Part shown: one piece after another, positions 37,801 to 54,612 of the stretch
How positions within the stretch are numbered: the first letter of the stretch is position 1
How the letters are laid out: every line of letters starts with the position of its first letter
Origin: Steinernema hermaphroditum
Taxonomy: Eukaryota; Nematoda; Chromadorea; Rhabditida; Steinernematidae
Direction: 5' to 3'
NCBI GenBank assembly: GCA_030435675.1
Contig: CM059624.1
Location: 11,804,769-11,868,768, forward strand
Length of the DNA stretch: 64,000 nt
Notes under the pieces: model-generated
What the model saw: only the letters and a program-made list of their open reading frames with translations
Told to the model about the DNA's origin: nothing
The model's database searches: none
Translations under genes and position numbers: made by a program

Positions 37801-40800
37801 GAAACGAAGCAATTGCGAACCAATAAATCTCTTCTTCTCCATCTCACGTCTTCATTTCCTTTCCATCATGCTATGTTCATATGCTCCCCTCACGAACAAC
37901 TCATCAAACGCAACAAACTCGGACAGCCTAATCACGTCTTCCCTCTCGTATCATATGACCGCCGCCGCTCGTCGCCGCCAGGAGGCGCAAAGAGATATCA
38001 TAAATCCATGGTACACACACTCTCTCATCAAACAAGCAACTCGACGCCATCGTCCGCGTGCACCCTCGGGCAGCGCACCGCATTTCCGGCCAAATTAGAT
38101 TAAGGCGGAGACCGCTGAACACTGGCTGCGACATGAGCCGACATTACGCAGATTGAGAGGGCGCACAAAAACGGCCGTTAATAGGATGTTATGTGCCTTT
38201 CGCGGAACTGACCAAGTAATGGGATATGCCGGCGGAGTTGTTCAAGTTCCCTGTCGAAATCAGACCAAATATACGCTAGAATTGGTCATACTGCAATGAA
38301 TCCTACCGTATTTATATGTGAAGAGTGTGGATTAATATGGTGATCTACTTAATTATTTCAATAAGTGTTTTTCACACTTTCGTCGTGCGTTTTGTCAAAA
38401 ACTGAAATGCTTGCTGAAAAGTATGACAACGTCAACAGCTTTAGGCTATATATATTTTCTTTCTACGCGATACGTAACAGATCATTAAAGTAAACAAAGG
38501 TCTAATGTATTGCAAAATCCGAAAAGGAATGTTTACAAAAATCATATATTTGAAAATGGTAACAAAGCAAGAAAAAAGAAAAAAACCCCACTTCGATTGG
38601 GAGTTGAAATGCCGCTTTGCAGCCAATTAGATATCCGGATAATTTATTGGTTTGAATTAACTTGGAGTACAAAAAATTCAGCCACAAACATTCCAGCTGA
38701 CGCGTTCAAAGCATTACTAGCCATACTCTGCAGTATAATACGACTCAGCAACCAATGTAAAGCTGATCATCTTGTTGCAAGTAGCCAGCACAAGTCAAGT
38801 CTCGTGAAAAGACTCCCGAGACTTCTAAAATCTAAAAAGACAGCCTCAAATCGTTTGAATGACGACTTCTGCAGACGCGTTTTGCACTCTCAACAAGGTT
38901 CCATTGTGGGCAAAACGTGACGCAAATTTGGCGCGGATATCTCTTGTATAATGGGTTCGGTTCTCTTTGATTTTGACCATGAGCAAGCAGTCTAAAGTGA
39001 GGCTGAGGAAGGTTAGAGAATTTATATCCCTTTCCTTTACACAGGCCTTCACTTTCGTCAACATGTGGGGAGTTCACGGAGGAATCTGACTGGATCAAAG
39101 TCTTCGTCATGTCACTTAACGGCGATAATGTCGTCATAAATGCACAGGATGAAGTAGTTTTAGCATAGAGCAGAGTAGAGCATATTCATATTTTAAGACG
39201 CAGAAAAGTGCCGGGAAAAAGAGTCAGTGTGATATTTTTGGTCCTGGAAAAGACTAAAAAGTCTCCCACGGCACTGATGGGCATTTGTGGATATTATTTC
39301 AGTTGCTACTATTCTAAAGACGTGTGTTCACTTAACATTCGCTTATCGTCTTCAACAAGAAAAAAGCATCGTTTATTACAACGTGTTCCTGCCGATTCAC
39401 CACACAAATACGCCTGGAAGAACATATTAGAAAAAATGTAATCGATTGCAGTTAATGTCATATAGATAAGTTACGATTGTGTGAGAACAAACTTTGGCAG
39501 CTTTTTGCCGAAAAATAGCCAACATCGCCAACATAGCCAAAAATATACTGTACAAGATGGGTTATCTTCATGGGAAAGATGTGAAAAGAGAATATAGATA
39601 AGCCGCGATTATGTGAGATTTCTCTGATTGAAAAGTTGAATTGAATTAAAATTGGAATGTCCTCTAATCGTTAATTGTAGTTTTCTCAAAAATATACTGT
39701 AGAAGATAGCTGACAGAGCCATGAATATTATAACGGACTAAAATCGAAAATTCGATAAAATCAAACAGAAAAAGGTGCAGCAAAGTCGCAAAAATGTTTT
39801 TAGAAGAAGCGCATTCTTAGCATAAATAATACTTTTTATTTGTGAATATTCTTTAAAAAGACGTTTACCGTCATCTGTGGGCAAGATCTATGCTATCAAA
39901 CACCAAAGGAATTTTCGGTAGTCAAGAACGATTAAAAAAATTGGTAAACAACAAACGATTCGACGTTTGTCAGAACAAAGCATTCCTGAGATACATCAGT
40001 GGTCATGTGGAGGAAGCGAACGTGCAATAGGCAGCGAATGAATACCACATAAACACGCCGAAAATTGAGTTAATAGGCGCAATCAAGGTCCATGTTTTTA
40101 GGCCGAGCTGAAAAACCTTATATTGTCGATTGAATAATCATTTGGGAAATAGCTCTGCAGCATCATTCACTCTTTAAATGACTCAGGGTTATAAAAAATC
40201 ACAAATGATCGCAAAAATGGGTTATGGAAACTGCGACGGTCAGTTGTCCTATTGTCCAAAAATACGCACGTTCCAAAGAAATTGTGTCCGAATGCACATT
40301 AGCCAGAGACGTCATCGCTTATTCATTGAAATAAATTCGATTAAATGCATCGTCTCACATCAAAAATGTGCCACCGGCGCACGATAAAGAGCTACAAGAC
40401 GCCGAAAAATTACGACAAGACAAAGTGTAATCCGTCGGCGATGACGGGGCCGAGCAAAGGCCACCGGAGGACCGCCGCCGCGGCGACGTACATCATCGCG
40501 GCGAAACTACGGAGACGGGCCACCGCCGCTGACGACATGAAGGGCGGAGTGGCCGAGGCAAAAACAGACTCCAGATGGGTATTTGATGACTACGATTTGG
40601 TTAGGCAATGAGATCTATGCAGAAAATTGTTTTGCAGAAGCGCCGGATGACAAGAAGGCGCCGTCGAAACGTCATTAAAGGGCATTTATGCCAGTGGAGA
40701 GAGAGGGTTTGAATGGCAAATCAGGAAGTCATTTGTTCTAGAGCTGCGCGAGCTCAGGAGACTTTTGACCTTTCGTTCACGGAATCGGAATGCAGGTCTA

Positions 40801-41365
40801 TTTTGGGTGGCAGCGATAAACTATGCATGTGGATGGACAAGATTCCCGAATTGTTCGGTTAAGTTGAAATAGTGCTGAAACTGAGCGAAAATTATGTAAA
40901 AAATCCGAATATTTATTTAATACTATTTAAATACACGGAGTAATATTATCCGATAACTTACGTCGATGTTAACCTGATTTTGTTGATATCAAAAATTAAG
41001 AAAAAAAAGAAGCGTCAAAAATTCATGCATCTCTCCACATTAATCACGAATCCGCGAGTCGATCACTATAGACAGAGAGGGAATGCACGAACTATGATTT
41101 TCAGAATGTTTATCATATAACCGAAAAGTGCCGCATGTAAACAATTTTCGTAACTGGTTTTCACGTAAATCGCGTTCATGTGATCGACTCATGCCCCTTC
41201 GATTGTGTACGAGTTCGTTGTCAATAGTTCCCGGGCACTTTTATGTGCTCTATATCGTTGTATGAGGAATTCATTATTCTTTCGTGCCATGTAGTATTCC
41301 GCTCATCTCAAAACTAAATAATCTGTTAATAGCTGCCAGAATGGTCAGCGACAAAATCGTCATTT

Positions 41366-41870
41366 GTGTCATTGCTGGAGACAAGCGTTAAGTACGCGTT
41401 GAAGAGCCTTGGAAATGAACACCATGGAAGGTGCAGGCTTCGCCAGCAAGTGGTATTTCGACTTCAGCGATTCAATACCGGAGAAACCAGCCTCGAAGAC
41501 GAAACGCGTTACGGAAGGGTTGTTGATGAGGAAGTTCACAAAGAATTGGTTCATCAGAATCCCAAATGATGTCGGGTATTGGTTCTTCGCAAAACACCGT
41601 TGCTCACCACCTGCATTAAGTCAATTTTGTGAAAAGAAGAGTCGAGAAGTTCCCTTGTTGAGTGCCGAGCAAGAAAAGGATAGACATAAACACGAAGCTT
41701 CCCGCAAGATGACAGTGAGGTTCTGGCGAATAATTGTTACTAGTGATGAGAAATGAGTCTATTTCCGTAACCCTGATGATTAAAAGAATTGGTCCTTGCA
41801 TGAGGAACCTGCTGAAACTGCCGTTGAACACGAAAAGTTTTGAAAGAACGTCACACTTTGCCGAAATGTA
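41366..41870 (+). pseudogene. Decayed mariner transposase relic
   Basis: RLQRFNTGETSLEDETRYGR matches the N-terminal helix-turn-helix linker region of mariner transposases (FxxGxxSLEDExRxGRP). Further on, RIIVTSDEK then VYFRNPDD and LHEEPAE match the first catalytic Asp block (TGDEKWVxYxN). Several stop codons and frameshifts separate these pieces and there is an internal deletion, so it is dead. I could not locate terminal repeats. Confidence 0.75.
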
Positions 41871-43226
41871 GAGGTGGGTCCAGGTGGGAGGAAGTGTAAT
41901 CAATTTGTCGGTCGGTCACAAAGACGCAACGAAAGAGAGATTGATCAGATAACACATGTTGTGCTACCCATATCGCGATTTGCATAAGGTCCAAACGTCG
42001 CCCAGATTCGAATGCTGCAGTCGCCCTTCGGAGTAAGTAAAGATTTTGGCACATTTGTCGCAACCTCAAGTTGCAGCCCCATGTGGAAATGAATACAAGC
42101 TCTTTTCTGGACTTTACGGGCCGAACAGAAAGGGTCCGACGGCTTTTCGGGCTTTAGAAGCACCGCCTCAATTTAGCGCCTAACGCCTCAATGAAAACAA
42201 AACGTGTCTAGAAATATTACTTATAAAAAAGAAGATCCACTCACTCCTCTTCCCTATGACGAACATCTGCGGGTCCTCTGCGTTCAAATGCACTCGAAAA
42301 ATCCCCAAAAGTACATGCACATCTGAATTTTTGATTACGTATGTGGGAAAGTCTTTAACGGCTCCCAAGTTCCCAGAACCAAGCTGCACCGCGGTCGTCT
42401 CGCGACGTCATCCTGGCTGAGACAGACCTACCACAGAGAAGGACTTACTCTTAATCATTTTTCGTCCACCTAACTTCAGCAAGAATCTGCAACTTGTGGA
42501 ACAGTATAGTCGCCCAAAGAGGCCACACAAAACAAGAACACACGGAACCCGAGTGGCCGCACACCTGAACAGCTCAATTAACTCGGGCGTTCCGGGAGAG
42601 AAATTGTACTCAACGACCTAGTCACGCAAGACCAGAGTCTAATGACACTGGCACTGGCACAAGACCCTCTGCCAGCACGTACACTCCCAATTAGCAACAG
42701 GAACGGGTGAAATGTATTTGTGAACGACCAAAAATGAAAACATTATTGAAGGGGGAGCTGAAGGTACGCTCTAATCAAATCAGTGTTTCATAAGGCAGCG
42801 AGTAAAGCCAATTAACCGTCGATCGACGAATCGACAAAAGTGGATTTTTACTCACGCAAGGTTCTGGCAAATATAGATTCGTTCCAGGGAACTGCATCAC
42901 TGATCTATGCAATACTCAAACTACACCTGAACAGATCAATTCACTAGTTTACAATTCAACAGAATTACGTGAAACTCGTAGCTGCAGAAGGACTTTGAGA
43001 GTCCAACCCGGTTCAAGCCGTTTAAGTGATAGAAGGTTCCGTGGCTTAGTAGCGTTAAGAAAAAGATATTATACATACAGGAAAACCATAGAAGGCGCTG
43101 GATTGAAGAGCATGTGCGGCTCAGATCCCTTGACATTTTGAAATAGCACACGAATTCTTCGTCACCTCAAGGATTAATCCGGATCGGTGATTCACTGATA
43201 TAACGCGTAAACAGGCCTGTTCCTGT

Positions 43227-43233
43227 TATAAAA
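43227..43233 (+). promoter_or_regulatory. TATA box of TIL-like gene
   Basis: TATAAAA lies 46 bp upstream of the ATG. The same box is present at the mirror position in the right arm (about 54275-54281). The sister genes at 55458 and 57441 have CATAAAAG about 40 bp upstream of their ATG. Confidence 0.6.
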
Positions 43234-43272
43234 AGGAAGATCCACGCGGCAGAGGTACCAGTTATCCCGATC

Positions 43273-44265
43273 ATGGGTCGCGCTTACTTGCTATGGGTGA
43301 GCGCCACATCGATGTTTTCCTAAAAATATAATACCTTTAGATCACTACGCTCTTACTCGGACTGTTAGGCTTTAGAATAGTCGAGTCTCAGTCCACAGGG
43401 CCGCCAATCGGTGGCCTCAACGCCTCAACATCCATTTCCTCGAATGGAACAACTCTTTTCTCCAGTGGAAATGTCTCTAATCCGACACAAACATCCACAG
43501 GATTGTCTCCACTCGTTGCACTAACCACTTCATCCAGTGGAACGAATCTGACCACTTCATCGCCACTTACCACTACACCGAAGGCGACGTTCAACTCCAG
43601 CGTCTCGGCCAGTAGGCTACCGTGATAGAACTGCGTGAAAGGACGCTTTTAGGCACTAATCTGACCTGTGGACAGAACGAAGAAGTCTCCAACTGTCTTC
43701 CTTGTGAGCAGTCGTGCGATTCGGCCGTCCGCAACATTACGGTAGGTGTACCCGAACGGCCTAGGGCAAGTGAGTTTTAGACGATCTGCATCAACGACCT
43801 CTGTTTCAACGACGGTCCCCAATTCTGTGACTGTTCCGTGGCGAAGGGATTCGCCCGCGACTTCAACGGGAAATGTATCCCCCACTCCCAATGCCCCATC
43901 CCGGGCTGTCCCTCCGGACAGGAGTGGTCCAAAGGGCCCTGCGACGGCACCTGTGAAGTGCCTCAGCCCAACTGCACGCTCTTCAACTGCTCCTTTCCGG
44001 GATGCGCGTGCAAGCCGGGATACGTGAGGTTCTACGGTCAGTGCATTCCACAGGCGATGTGTCCTCCGAGAAGGGAAGACCGTAAGTAGTGTTTAGAGAA
44101 TGTCCGTAACAGGTCTGTTAAGGATGCGGGGGATGTCCTGCTGGGAAGACCTGCTCCCACCACGAGGGATACTTCTTCCACAGAGACCGAAAGCCACAAT
44201 GCCAGTGGTACAACCCCTGTGGATTCGAGGTCGAGGAGATCGATACGTACGGTCCGGATAAGTGA
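43273..44265 (+). CDS. Secreted cysteine-rich TIL-like protein, left-arm copy
   Basis: Five exons: 43273-43296, 43341-43611, 43653-43741, 43781-44081 and 44123-44265, all phases matching, about 275 residues. A tiny first exon (MGRAYLLW) plus ITTLLLGLLG forms a signal peptide. Next is a Ser/Thr/Asn-rich stretch of ~75 residues, probably glycosylated (TTSSSGTNLTTSSPLTTT). Then comes a cysteine-rich half: CGQNEEVSNCLPCEQSC, GFARDFNGKCIPHSQCPIPG, CDGTCEVPQPNCTLFNCSFP, CACKPGYVRFYGQC and a last exon with CGGCPAGKTCSHHEGYF. The CxxxGYVR...GxC spacing is that of trypsin-inhibitor-like (TIL) domains, here tandem. TIL domains usually inhibit serine proteases or bind ligands outside the cell, and the target is unknown. 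Introns are 39-44 bp. Confidence 0.88.
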
Positions 44266-44650
44266 TAAGTGGAGCTGCGGTTCGCCTTTGTGATTTGTGA
44301 TGTATTGCGATATTGTTATGTTGTTGCTCATACTGATACTGATATTGATTTAAAAATCGCTTTTGAAAATCTTCCAAAATCATCCAAAGCTGTCCAGTTC
44401 ACGGGAATGATAAGAAGATGGATGCCTAAGGCTAATACCGTTAAGAACATTGATGTCTTCAGATATTGATGTTCAGATAATGGTTGTCTCTATTAATGGT
44501 CCACCAATTGATCCTCTATTGATGTTGATTTCCTTTAAGATTGATGACCCTTTAAGCAGAATGGAAGAAAGTAGATTTGGGGAACAATAGAATATTTAAT
44601 TATCGGAGCAAATCGAAAACATCACACGACAACAATCCTAACATCTAGAT

Positions 44651-46810
<2,160 letters not shown>

Positions 46811-47329
46811 AAGTGGAGAACATCGGAGAACACGTGTTGAAAAGCGCTATGAGTGCGAAAAAGAGATTCCGTGCAGAAATCGAGAGTATGCATAATGCAA
46901 AAAGGCTCGAAAGGCCAAGACGCGCAGCGCTACAAAGAGTCGACCGAACATGCGGAACAACCGGCGCGAATGAGTGAACATCAATACGTTACATAAATAA
47001 TTAGATACATTAGAGCGGAACGGATTAAAGGTGCACTTGAACTGATGCTCTCCGATGAATAAATTTGAAAACGCGTAGCACACCTTCAGTCTGATGTACG
47101 TCAAATTGATGTACTACTTTTGTGTTGCACCTGAAATTATGACTCGAAGTGTATAGCAAGCTGCATAATCAGCTCGTTTATTCGATGAGCACATGATGAA
47201 CAGTGCAAACGGACGTTTCAGTTGCAAGTAGGTAGTGCCGAATTGAAAAATCGAAGGGATGGCTAACGATTAATGTGCTTGGTCATTTTGAATCCGATAC
47301 ACATAAGGCCGAGGTCTTTCATTTGTGTT

Positions 47330-47950
47330 CCCAGTGATCGGTCGGGTCGTCCACTCGCTCTCTCTGAGGCTGCCTGGGGCCGACTGAGTTGAGTGAGCGG
47401 TCGTTCTCGGCCGTCATTGTTGGTTGCATAGTGATCGCCCCGGCTCCCAGAAGGCCTGGAACACCAGGGAGCCGTAGTTCCAACGTCTTGCCAAGAAGCC
47501 CGTCACTGCCGCCCGACTCCACCCGCGCCGCCAGAGAAGCCGAAGAAGCGTTACAACTCCGAAGTCTGTGCCGCCAGTTGCCTTGATGGTTCCCGGTTTG
47601 CCCGTTGTGCTCCACCGACGCGTTTCGCCCAGATGCCGTTCTTCGCCCGTGCTGCCCGCGGAAGCCGCCGAAGAAGCTTCTCAACTCCGACGTCCGCGCT
47701 GCCACCCGAGCTGAAGATGGGCTTGCTGTGTTCCACCGTCTCCGGGGTCAACTCTTCGCCTCTCTGATGCCTGCGCACACTGATGGGATCGTCGCCTTCT
47801 ACTCTGATGCTGTGCCCTGCGCCGAAGCCAGAAGACCGACGACTACGGAGTGACAATGTGGTTTTTGTGCATATATATGACGTCTCGCAAGGCGTAAGCC
47901 TTAGATACGAGAAATAAACTCGTAAACTCGTAAACTCGTAAACACATAAG
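47330..47950 (+). repeat. GC-rich dispersed repeat, longest copy 5
   Basis: Starts GTGATCGGTCGGGTCGTCCA and CTCTCTCTGAGG, then the family core GAGTTGAGTGAGCGGTCGTT, a CGGCTCCCAGAAGGCCTGG block and an ACTGATGGGATCGTCGCC block. It ends in about three tandem TAAACTCG units at 47917-47943. The tandem short tail resembles the 3' end of a SINE or other non-LTR element. Open frames exist but are not conserved among copies. Confidence 0.65.
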
Positions 47951-48029
47951 GCCATAAAGGGAAAAATTTTTTATGCATTTTTTTGTGTACGACGGAAACT
48001 GGTTGCCATTCAAATGGCGTGGGTAAAGA

Positions 48030-48590
48030 TTTAATTGGTCTCTGAAGATTCTTACAGATTAATCTCGAAGATGAACCAGGACGTGGATGGACCCCACGTT
48101 AATGATATGATCTCACCGACGGTCAGAAAGGCAACAGAGCTTCGCAAGGTGAACGTCTGGAGCAAGTACCAGTAGATCCTGGAGAAAGTCGTATCCTAAT
48201 CGCAAGCCCGCACACCATCAACTGAAACTAATGTTGTGCGTTTGGTGGAATATACAAGTCGCCGTGTATTCGGAAGTGATGTGCATAGACATTACTCTCA
48301 CAGCTAACGTGTACACGGAACAGCTTCAGATGGTTGTCACTGATTCATGGCAAACGAGGCCAAACATGAGAAGATCGTCCTACTCCATGGCAACGCCCAG
48401 CCGCATTTGACAAGGCTCGTCCGCAGTAAACTTCACGCTCCATGGCTGGGAGATTCTCACTCATCCGGCAAATAGCCCAGACTTCGTTCCCTATAAGTAG
48501 GACTTGATACGAGCAATGCTATCGACGGAGAACATTTCGAATTTGACGACGAGGTTAAGAACTGGGCCAAAACATTATTCTATTCCAAAC
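48030..48590 (+). pseudogene. Decayed mariner transposase relic with internal deletion
   Basis: LEDEPGRG (48065-48090) is the N-terminal linker signature. About 250 bp later KHEKIVLLHGNAQPHLTRLV matches the second catalytic Asp block (LLHDNARPH), followed by DGEHFEFDDEVKNWAKT, the C-terminal mariner block. The DEKW segment and the PDLAPSDYH block are missing or broken by stops. Dead copy of a different lineage from the 18.5 kb element. Confidence 0.8.
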
Positions 48591-49701
48591 TTGGTGCCCG
48601 GACATTTGCGCCCCAGACATTTGCGCCCCGGACATTTGCGCCCCAAACACTGATAGCGTCTTCAGGAAAAACGTGGTGGGGCCTTCCTGGCGGTACCCAC
48701 CGTGGTTTTCACTCCTTTTTTCGGTTTGATGGCAGCTCATACCGGGACAGCTCATATGACATCGTACATTTCACAGCACTTTTTAGGTTTTTTTGCAAAA
48801 GTGTGGCTGCACACTCTGTAGCTATCCTTGCGGTCCAACGTGCGTCTTATAAGTCTTCTATTAAGTCCGCGGCTTCACGCACTTTGCAGCATTATACTTT
48901 CGAGCATTACATAGTTTGCAGTGTCTTAAATTTTGCATTTGAAATAACATACACTTACATATACAGGGTGCGTAATAAATACTGTAAATTCGTCCTTTTT
49001 TGATCTAGGATTGTTGTTCCACCTGTTGTTCCCCCATACAGATTCCCCAAATAGGTAGAAGAACTAAAAAGCCCGAAAAGCAATGACCAGAGCAAGATCA
49101 AGCGGAATCGGGCTCGAGCCTAAGTCAAGCCTAGATATTAGCCCTTGCACGAAAATGAATACTGGGCTTGCTTAGCTCGCCTGCAACCTCAAATATTTAG
49201 ATATAAGCCTAAGCCAAGCCTAGGTCTGGGACATATGCAAACTGCAAATGTCTGGGGCGCAAATGTCCTAGTACCCCAAACTTGGCATTTTCAACGAACG
49301 CTGAATAGCGCTCCTGCCCGAAAACTGGGCAGACGGTGATCAAGCGAAAGAAGAATACTTTAAGTAAAATATGCGTCTTTATGGTCATAAACATTCATCT
49401 TTAACAACCGACGTTTTCCACTCCCCAGTTCAGTAGATATCAGGTTAAGCCCTAAGTTCCAATGTTTCTTCGTTCAATGCACAATGTCATTGGCATTGCC
49501 ATCGGGGGCGATCTTCCGACCTTCCGGTCACCTCCGAGGGTGCGCGAACGGTTGGCAGCAAGGCGGCGCGGAGATGACCTTGGGGGCGGTGAGTTGGATT
49601 GATGTGGCGCAACTCCTTTGTAGGTCAAGAGGTTGCGGAGATGTGCTCGTGGCGAGTGCGCAAATTTGACTTGCGAACACACTATCTTCGTGTACTTGCA
49701 G

Positions 49702-50385
49702 ATGGCCACCAAGGAGCACAAGATTCTTCCTTTCTGGATCGAGCTCTGGCTCATCGTCTCGACCGTTCTGTGTGCCCTCGATGTGATCTACACGACGCTA
49801 AGGCCTCTGACCACTCGCGGAGGAAGTCTCGAGAACGTCTACTATTTCTGTGAGTAGTGCTCCTGGTTGGACTTGAATAGACGGGCACGATTCAGGGAAC
49901 ATCTACAGTGACGTCGACCTCCGTTATGCCGATCACAAGGACCTCGTCACCATGGCCACCGGCAGAATCATGATTATTGAGCTCATTATGAACGTAGCCG
50001 CTTTGGTTATGGCGCGCCAGAGATCTCGGCATACCGTACTCACTGCCTTCACCTCGACCGCCTTCGTTTTCTGGAAAACCCTCCTCTATATGGTCCTCTA
50101 TATCCGTCAGCCTGAAGGTGAGACAATTACCACTGCTCGAGAACTAACGGGTTCCTGCTTCTAGGCACACCCAGCTACATCGCCGACGACGCCTCCTACA
50201 TGAAGATCTTCTGGGTATTCTGGGTGGCTGACGGATTCTGGCTCGTCGTTCCTTTGGCCGTAATGGTCGCTCTTTGGAACCAACTGGCGAACCCTGCCTC
50301 CCTTTACCCCAATGGACGTCTTCCTGTCCCTCCCCAATATCATGAGATTATTGGGGATGAAGATGTTCAGAAGGAAGAGCCTTGA
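49702..50385 (+). CDS. Four-helix membrane protein, EXPERA (EBP/TMEM97)-like
   Basis: Exons 49702-49849, 49896-50117 and 50165-50385, with introns of 46 and 47 bp, encode about 196 residues. Four hydrophobic helices are visible: PFWIELWLIVSTVLCALDVI, IMIIELIMNVAALVMA, AFTSTAFVFWKTLLYMVLYI and KIFWVFWVADGFWLVVPLAV. A conserved-looking polar stretch WNIYSDVDLRYADHKD lies between helices 1 and 2. The layout, with acidic residues next to helix 1 and Trp-rich helices, fits the EXPERA fold of sterol isomerase/sigma-2 receptor-like proteins. The assignment is tentative and the enzyme residues are not certain. The ATG follows directly after TTGCAG, so the start is probably a trans-splice site or preceded by a leader intron. 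It lies alone in the centre of the hsp70 palindrome. Confidence 0.75.
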
Positions 50386-50582
50386 TACTATTTCTCTGTC
50401 GATATTAATAAGTATTAATAAATGTGCGTTCTAAGATCGCAAGCTTTGTGAATGCCAAGGAGAGTATTCACCATTTCAGCTATTTTTGTTTTTTATTTTA
50501 GCTATTCGGACACGTTTCCCTGTTTCCCTGGAGCTCATGAAAGTACCAGGGGAATTGCGCCCAGCCTATACCCCGAATATGA

Positions 50583-52857
<2,275 letters not shown>

Positions 52858-53242
52858 ATCTAGATGTTAGGATTGTTGTCGTGTGATGTTTTCGATTTGC
52901 TCCGATAATTAAATATTCTATTGTTCCCCAAATCTACTTTCTTCCATTCTGCTTAAAGGGTCATCAATCTTAAAGGAAATCAACATCAATAGAGGATCAA
53001 TTGGTGGACCATTAATAGAGACAACCATTATCTGAACATCAATATCTGAAGACATCAATGTTCTTAACGGTATTAGCCTTAGGCATCCATCTTCTTATCA
53101 TTCCCGTGAACTGGACAGCTTTGGATGATTTTGGAAGATTTTCAAAAGCGATTTTTAAATCAATATCAGTATCAGTATGAGCAACAACATAACAATATCG
53201 CAATACATCACAAATCACAAAGGCGAACCGCAGCTCCACTTA

Positions 53243-54235
53243 TCACTTATCCGGACCGTACGTATCGATCTCCTCGACCTCGAATCCACAGGGGTTGTAC
53301 CACTGGCATTGTGGCTTTCGGTCTCTGTGGAAGAAGTATCCCTCGTGGTGGGAGCAGGTCTTCCCAGCAGGACATCCCCCGCATCCTTAACAGACCTGTT
53401 ACGGACATTCTCTAAACACTACTTACGGTCTTCCCTTCTCGGAGGACACATCGCCTGTGGAATGCACTGACCGTAGAACCTCACGTATCCCGGCTTGCAC
53501 GCGCATCCCGGAAAGGAGCAGTTGAAGAGCGTGCAGTTGGGCTGGGGCACTTCACAGGTGCCGTCGCAGGGCCCTTTGGACCACTCCTGTCCCGAGGGAC
53601 AGCCCGGGATGGGGCACTGGGAGTGGGGGATGCATTTCCCGTTGAAGTCGCGGGCGAATCCCTTCGCCACGGAACAGTCACAGAACTGGGGACCGTCGTT
53701 GAAACAGAGGTCGTTGATGCAGATCGTCTAAAACTCACTCACCCTGGATCGTTCGGATGCACCTACCGTAATGTTGCGGACGGCCGAATCGCACGACTGC
53801 TCGCAAGGAAGACAGTTGGAGACTTCTTCGTTCTGTCCACAGGTCAGATTAGTGCCTAAAGGCGTTCTTTCACGCAGTTCTGCCACGGTAGCTTACTGGC
53901 CGAGACGCTGGAGTTGAACGTCGCCTTCGGTGTAGTGGTAAGTGGCGATGAAGTGGTCAGATTCGTTCCACTGGATGAAGTGGTTAGTGCAACGAGTGGA
54001 GACAATCCTGTGGATGTTTGTGTCGGATTAGAGACATTTCCACTGGAGAAAAGAGTTGTTCCATTCGAGGAAATGGATGTTGAGGCGTTGAGGCCACCGA
54101 TTGGCGGCCCTGTGGACTGAGACTCGACTATTCTAAAGCCTAACAGTCCGAGTAAGAGCGTAGTGATCTAAAGGTATTATATTTTTAGGAAAACATCGAT
54201 GTGGCGCTCACCCATAGCAAGTAAGCGCGACCCAT
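53243..54235 (-). CDS. Secreted cysteine-rich TIL-like protein, right-arm copy
   Basis: Mirror copy of the gene at 43273-44265, with the same five exons, same length and intact frame (about 275 residues). Few coding differences are visible (for example GNVSPTPN versus GNASPTPS when the same alternative frame is compared). The third intron (between CTAAAACTCA and ACCTACCG on the plus strand) differs more than the exons. Selection or gene conversion is therefore keeping the coding parts alike. The TATA box, signal peptide, Ser/Thr-rich spacer and TIL-like cysteine pattern are all preserved, so both copies are probably functional. It is transcribed toward its arm's hsp70 gene, so the two genes of each arm are convergent. 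Confidence 0.88.
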
Positions 54236-54612
54236 GATCGGGATAACTGGTACCTCTGGCGCGTGGATCTTCCTTTTTATAACAGGAACAGGCCTGTTTA
54301 TGAGTTATATCAGTGAATCACCGATCCGGATTAATCCTTGAGGCGACGAAGAATTCATGTGCTATTTCAAAATGTCAAGGGAACTGAGCTGCACATGCTC
54401 TTCAATCCAACGCCTTCTATGGTTTTCCTTAGATTCTGACTGTATATGTATAGGAGCTTTTTCTTCACGCTACAAGACCATGTTCTGTTTGGGATCGATT
54501 CCACCAACAAGTACCAAGTAAGCTCGTCTTAGTCTGCCTCTTTATTCACGGAAGACATTGCAAAAATGAACGAGCACAACAGTCACTATACAGTAATTTT
54601 ACAACCAGCGTC

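Larger units (their letters stand above)
32468..43040. other. Long intergenic region, no gene supported
   Basis: AT-rich with scattered short open frames, none showing motifs or splice structure that I trust. It contains a tandem duplication (33310-33960), a separated pair of ~100 bp repeats (37190-37280 and 37710-37800), a GC-rich island with an open frame (40345-40611) and a decayed mariner (41366-41870). Confidence 0.5.
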
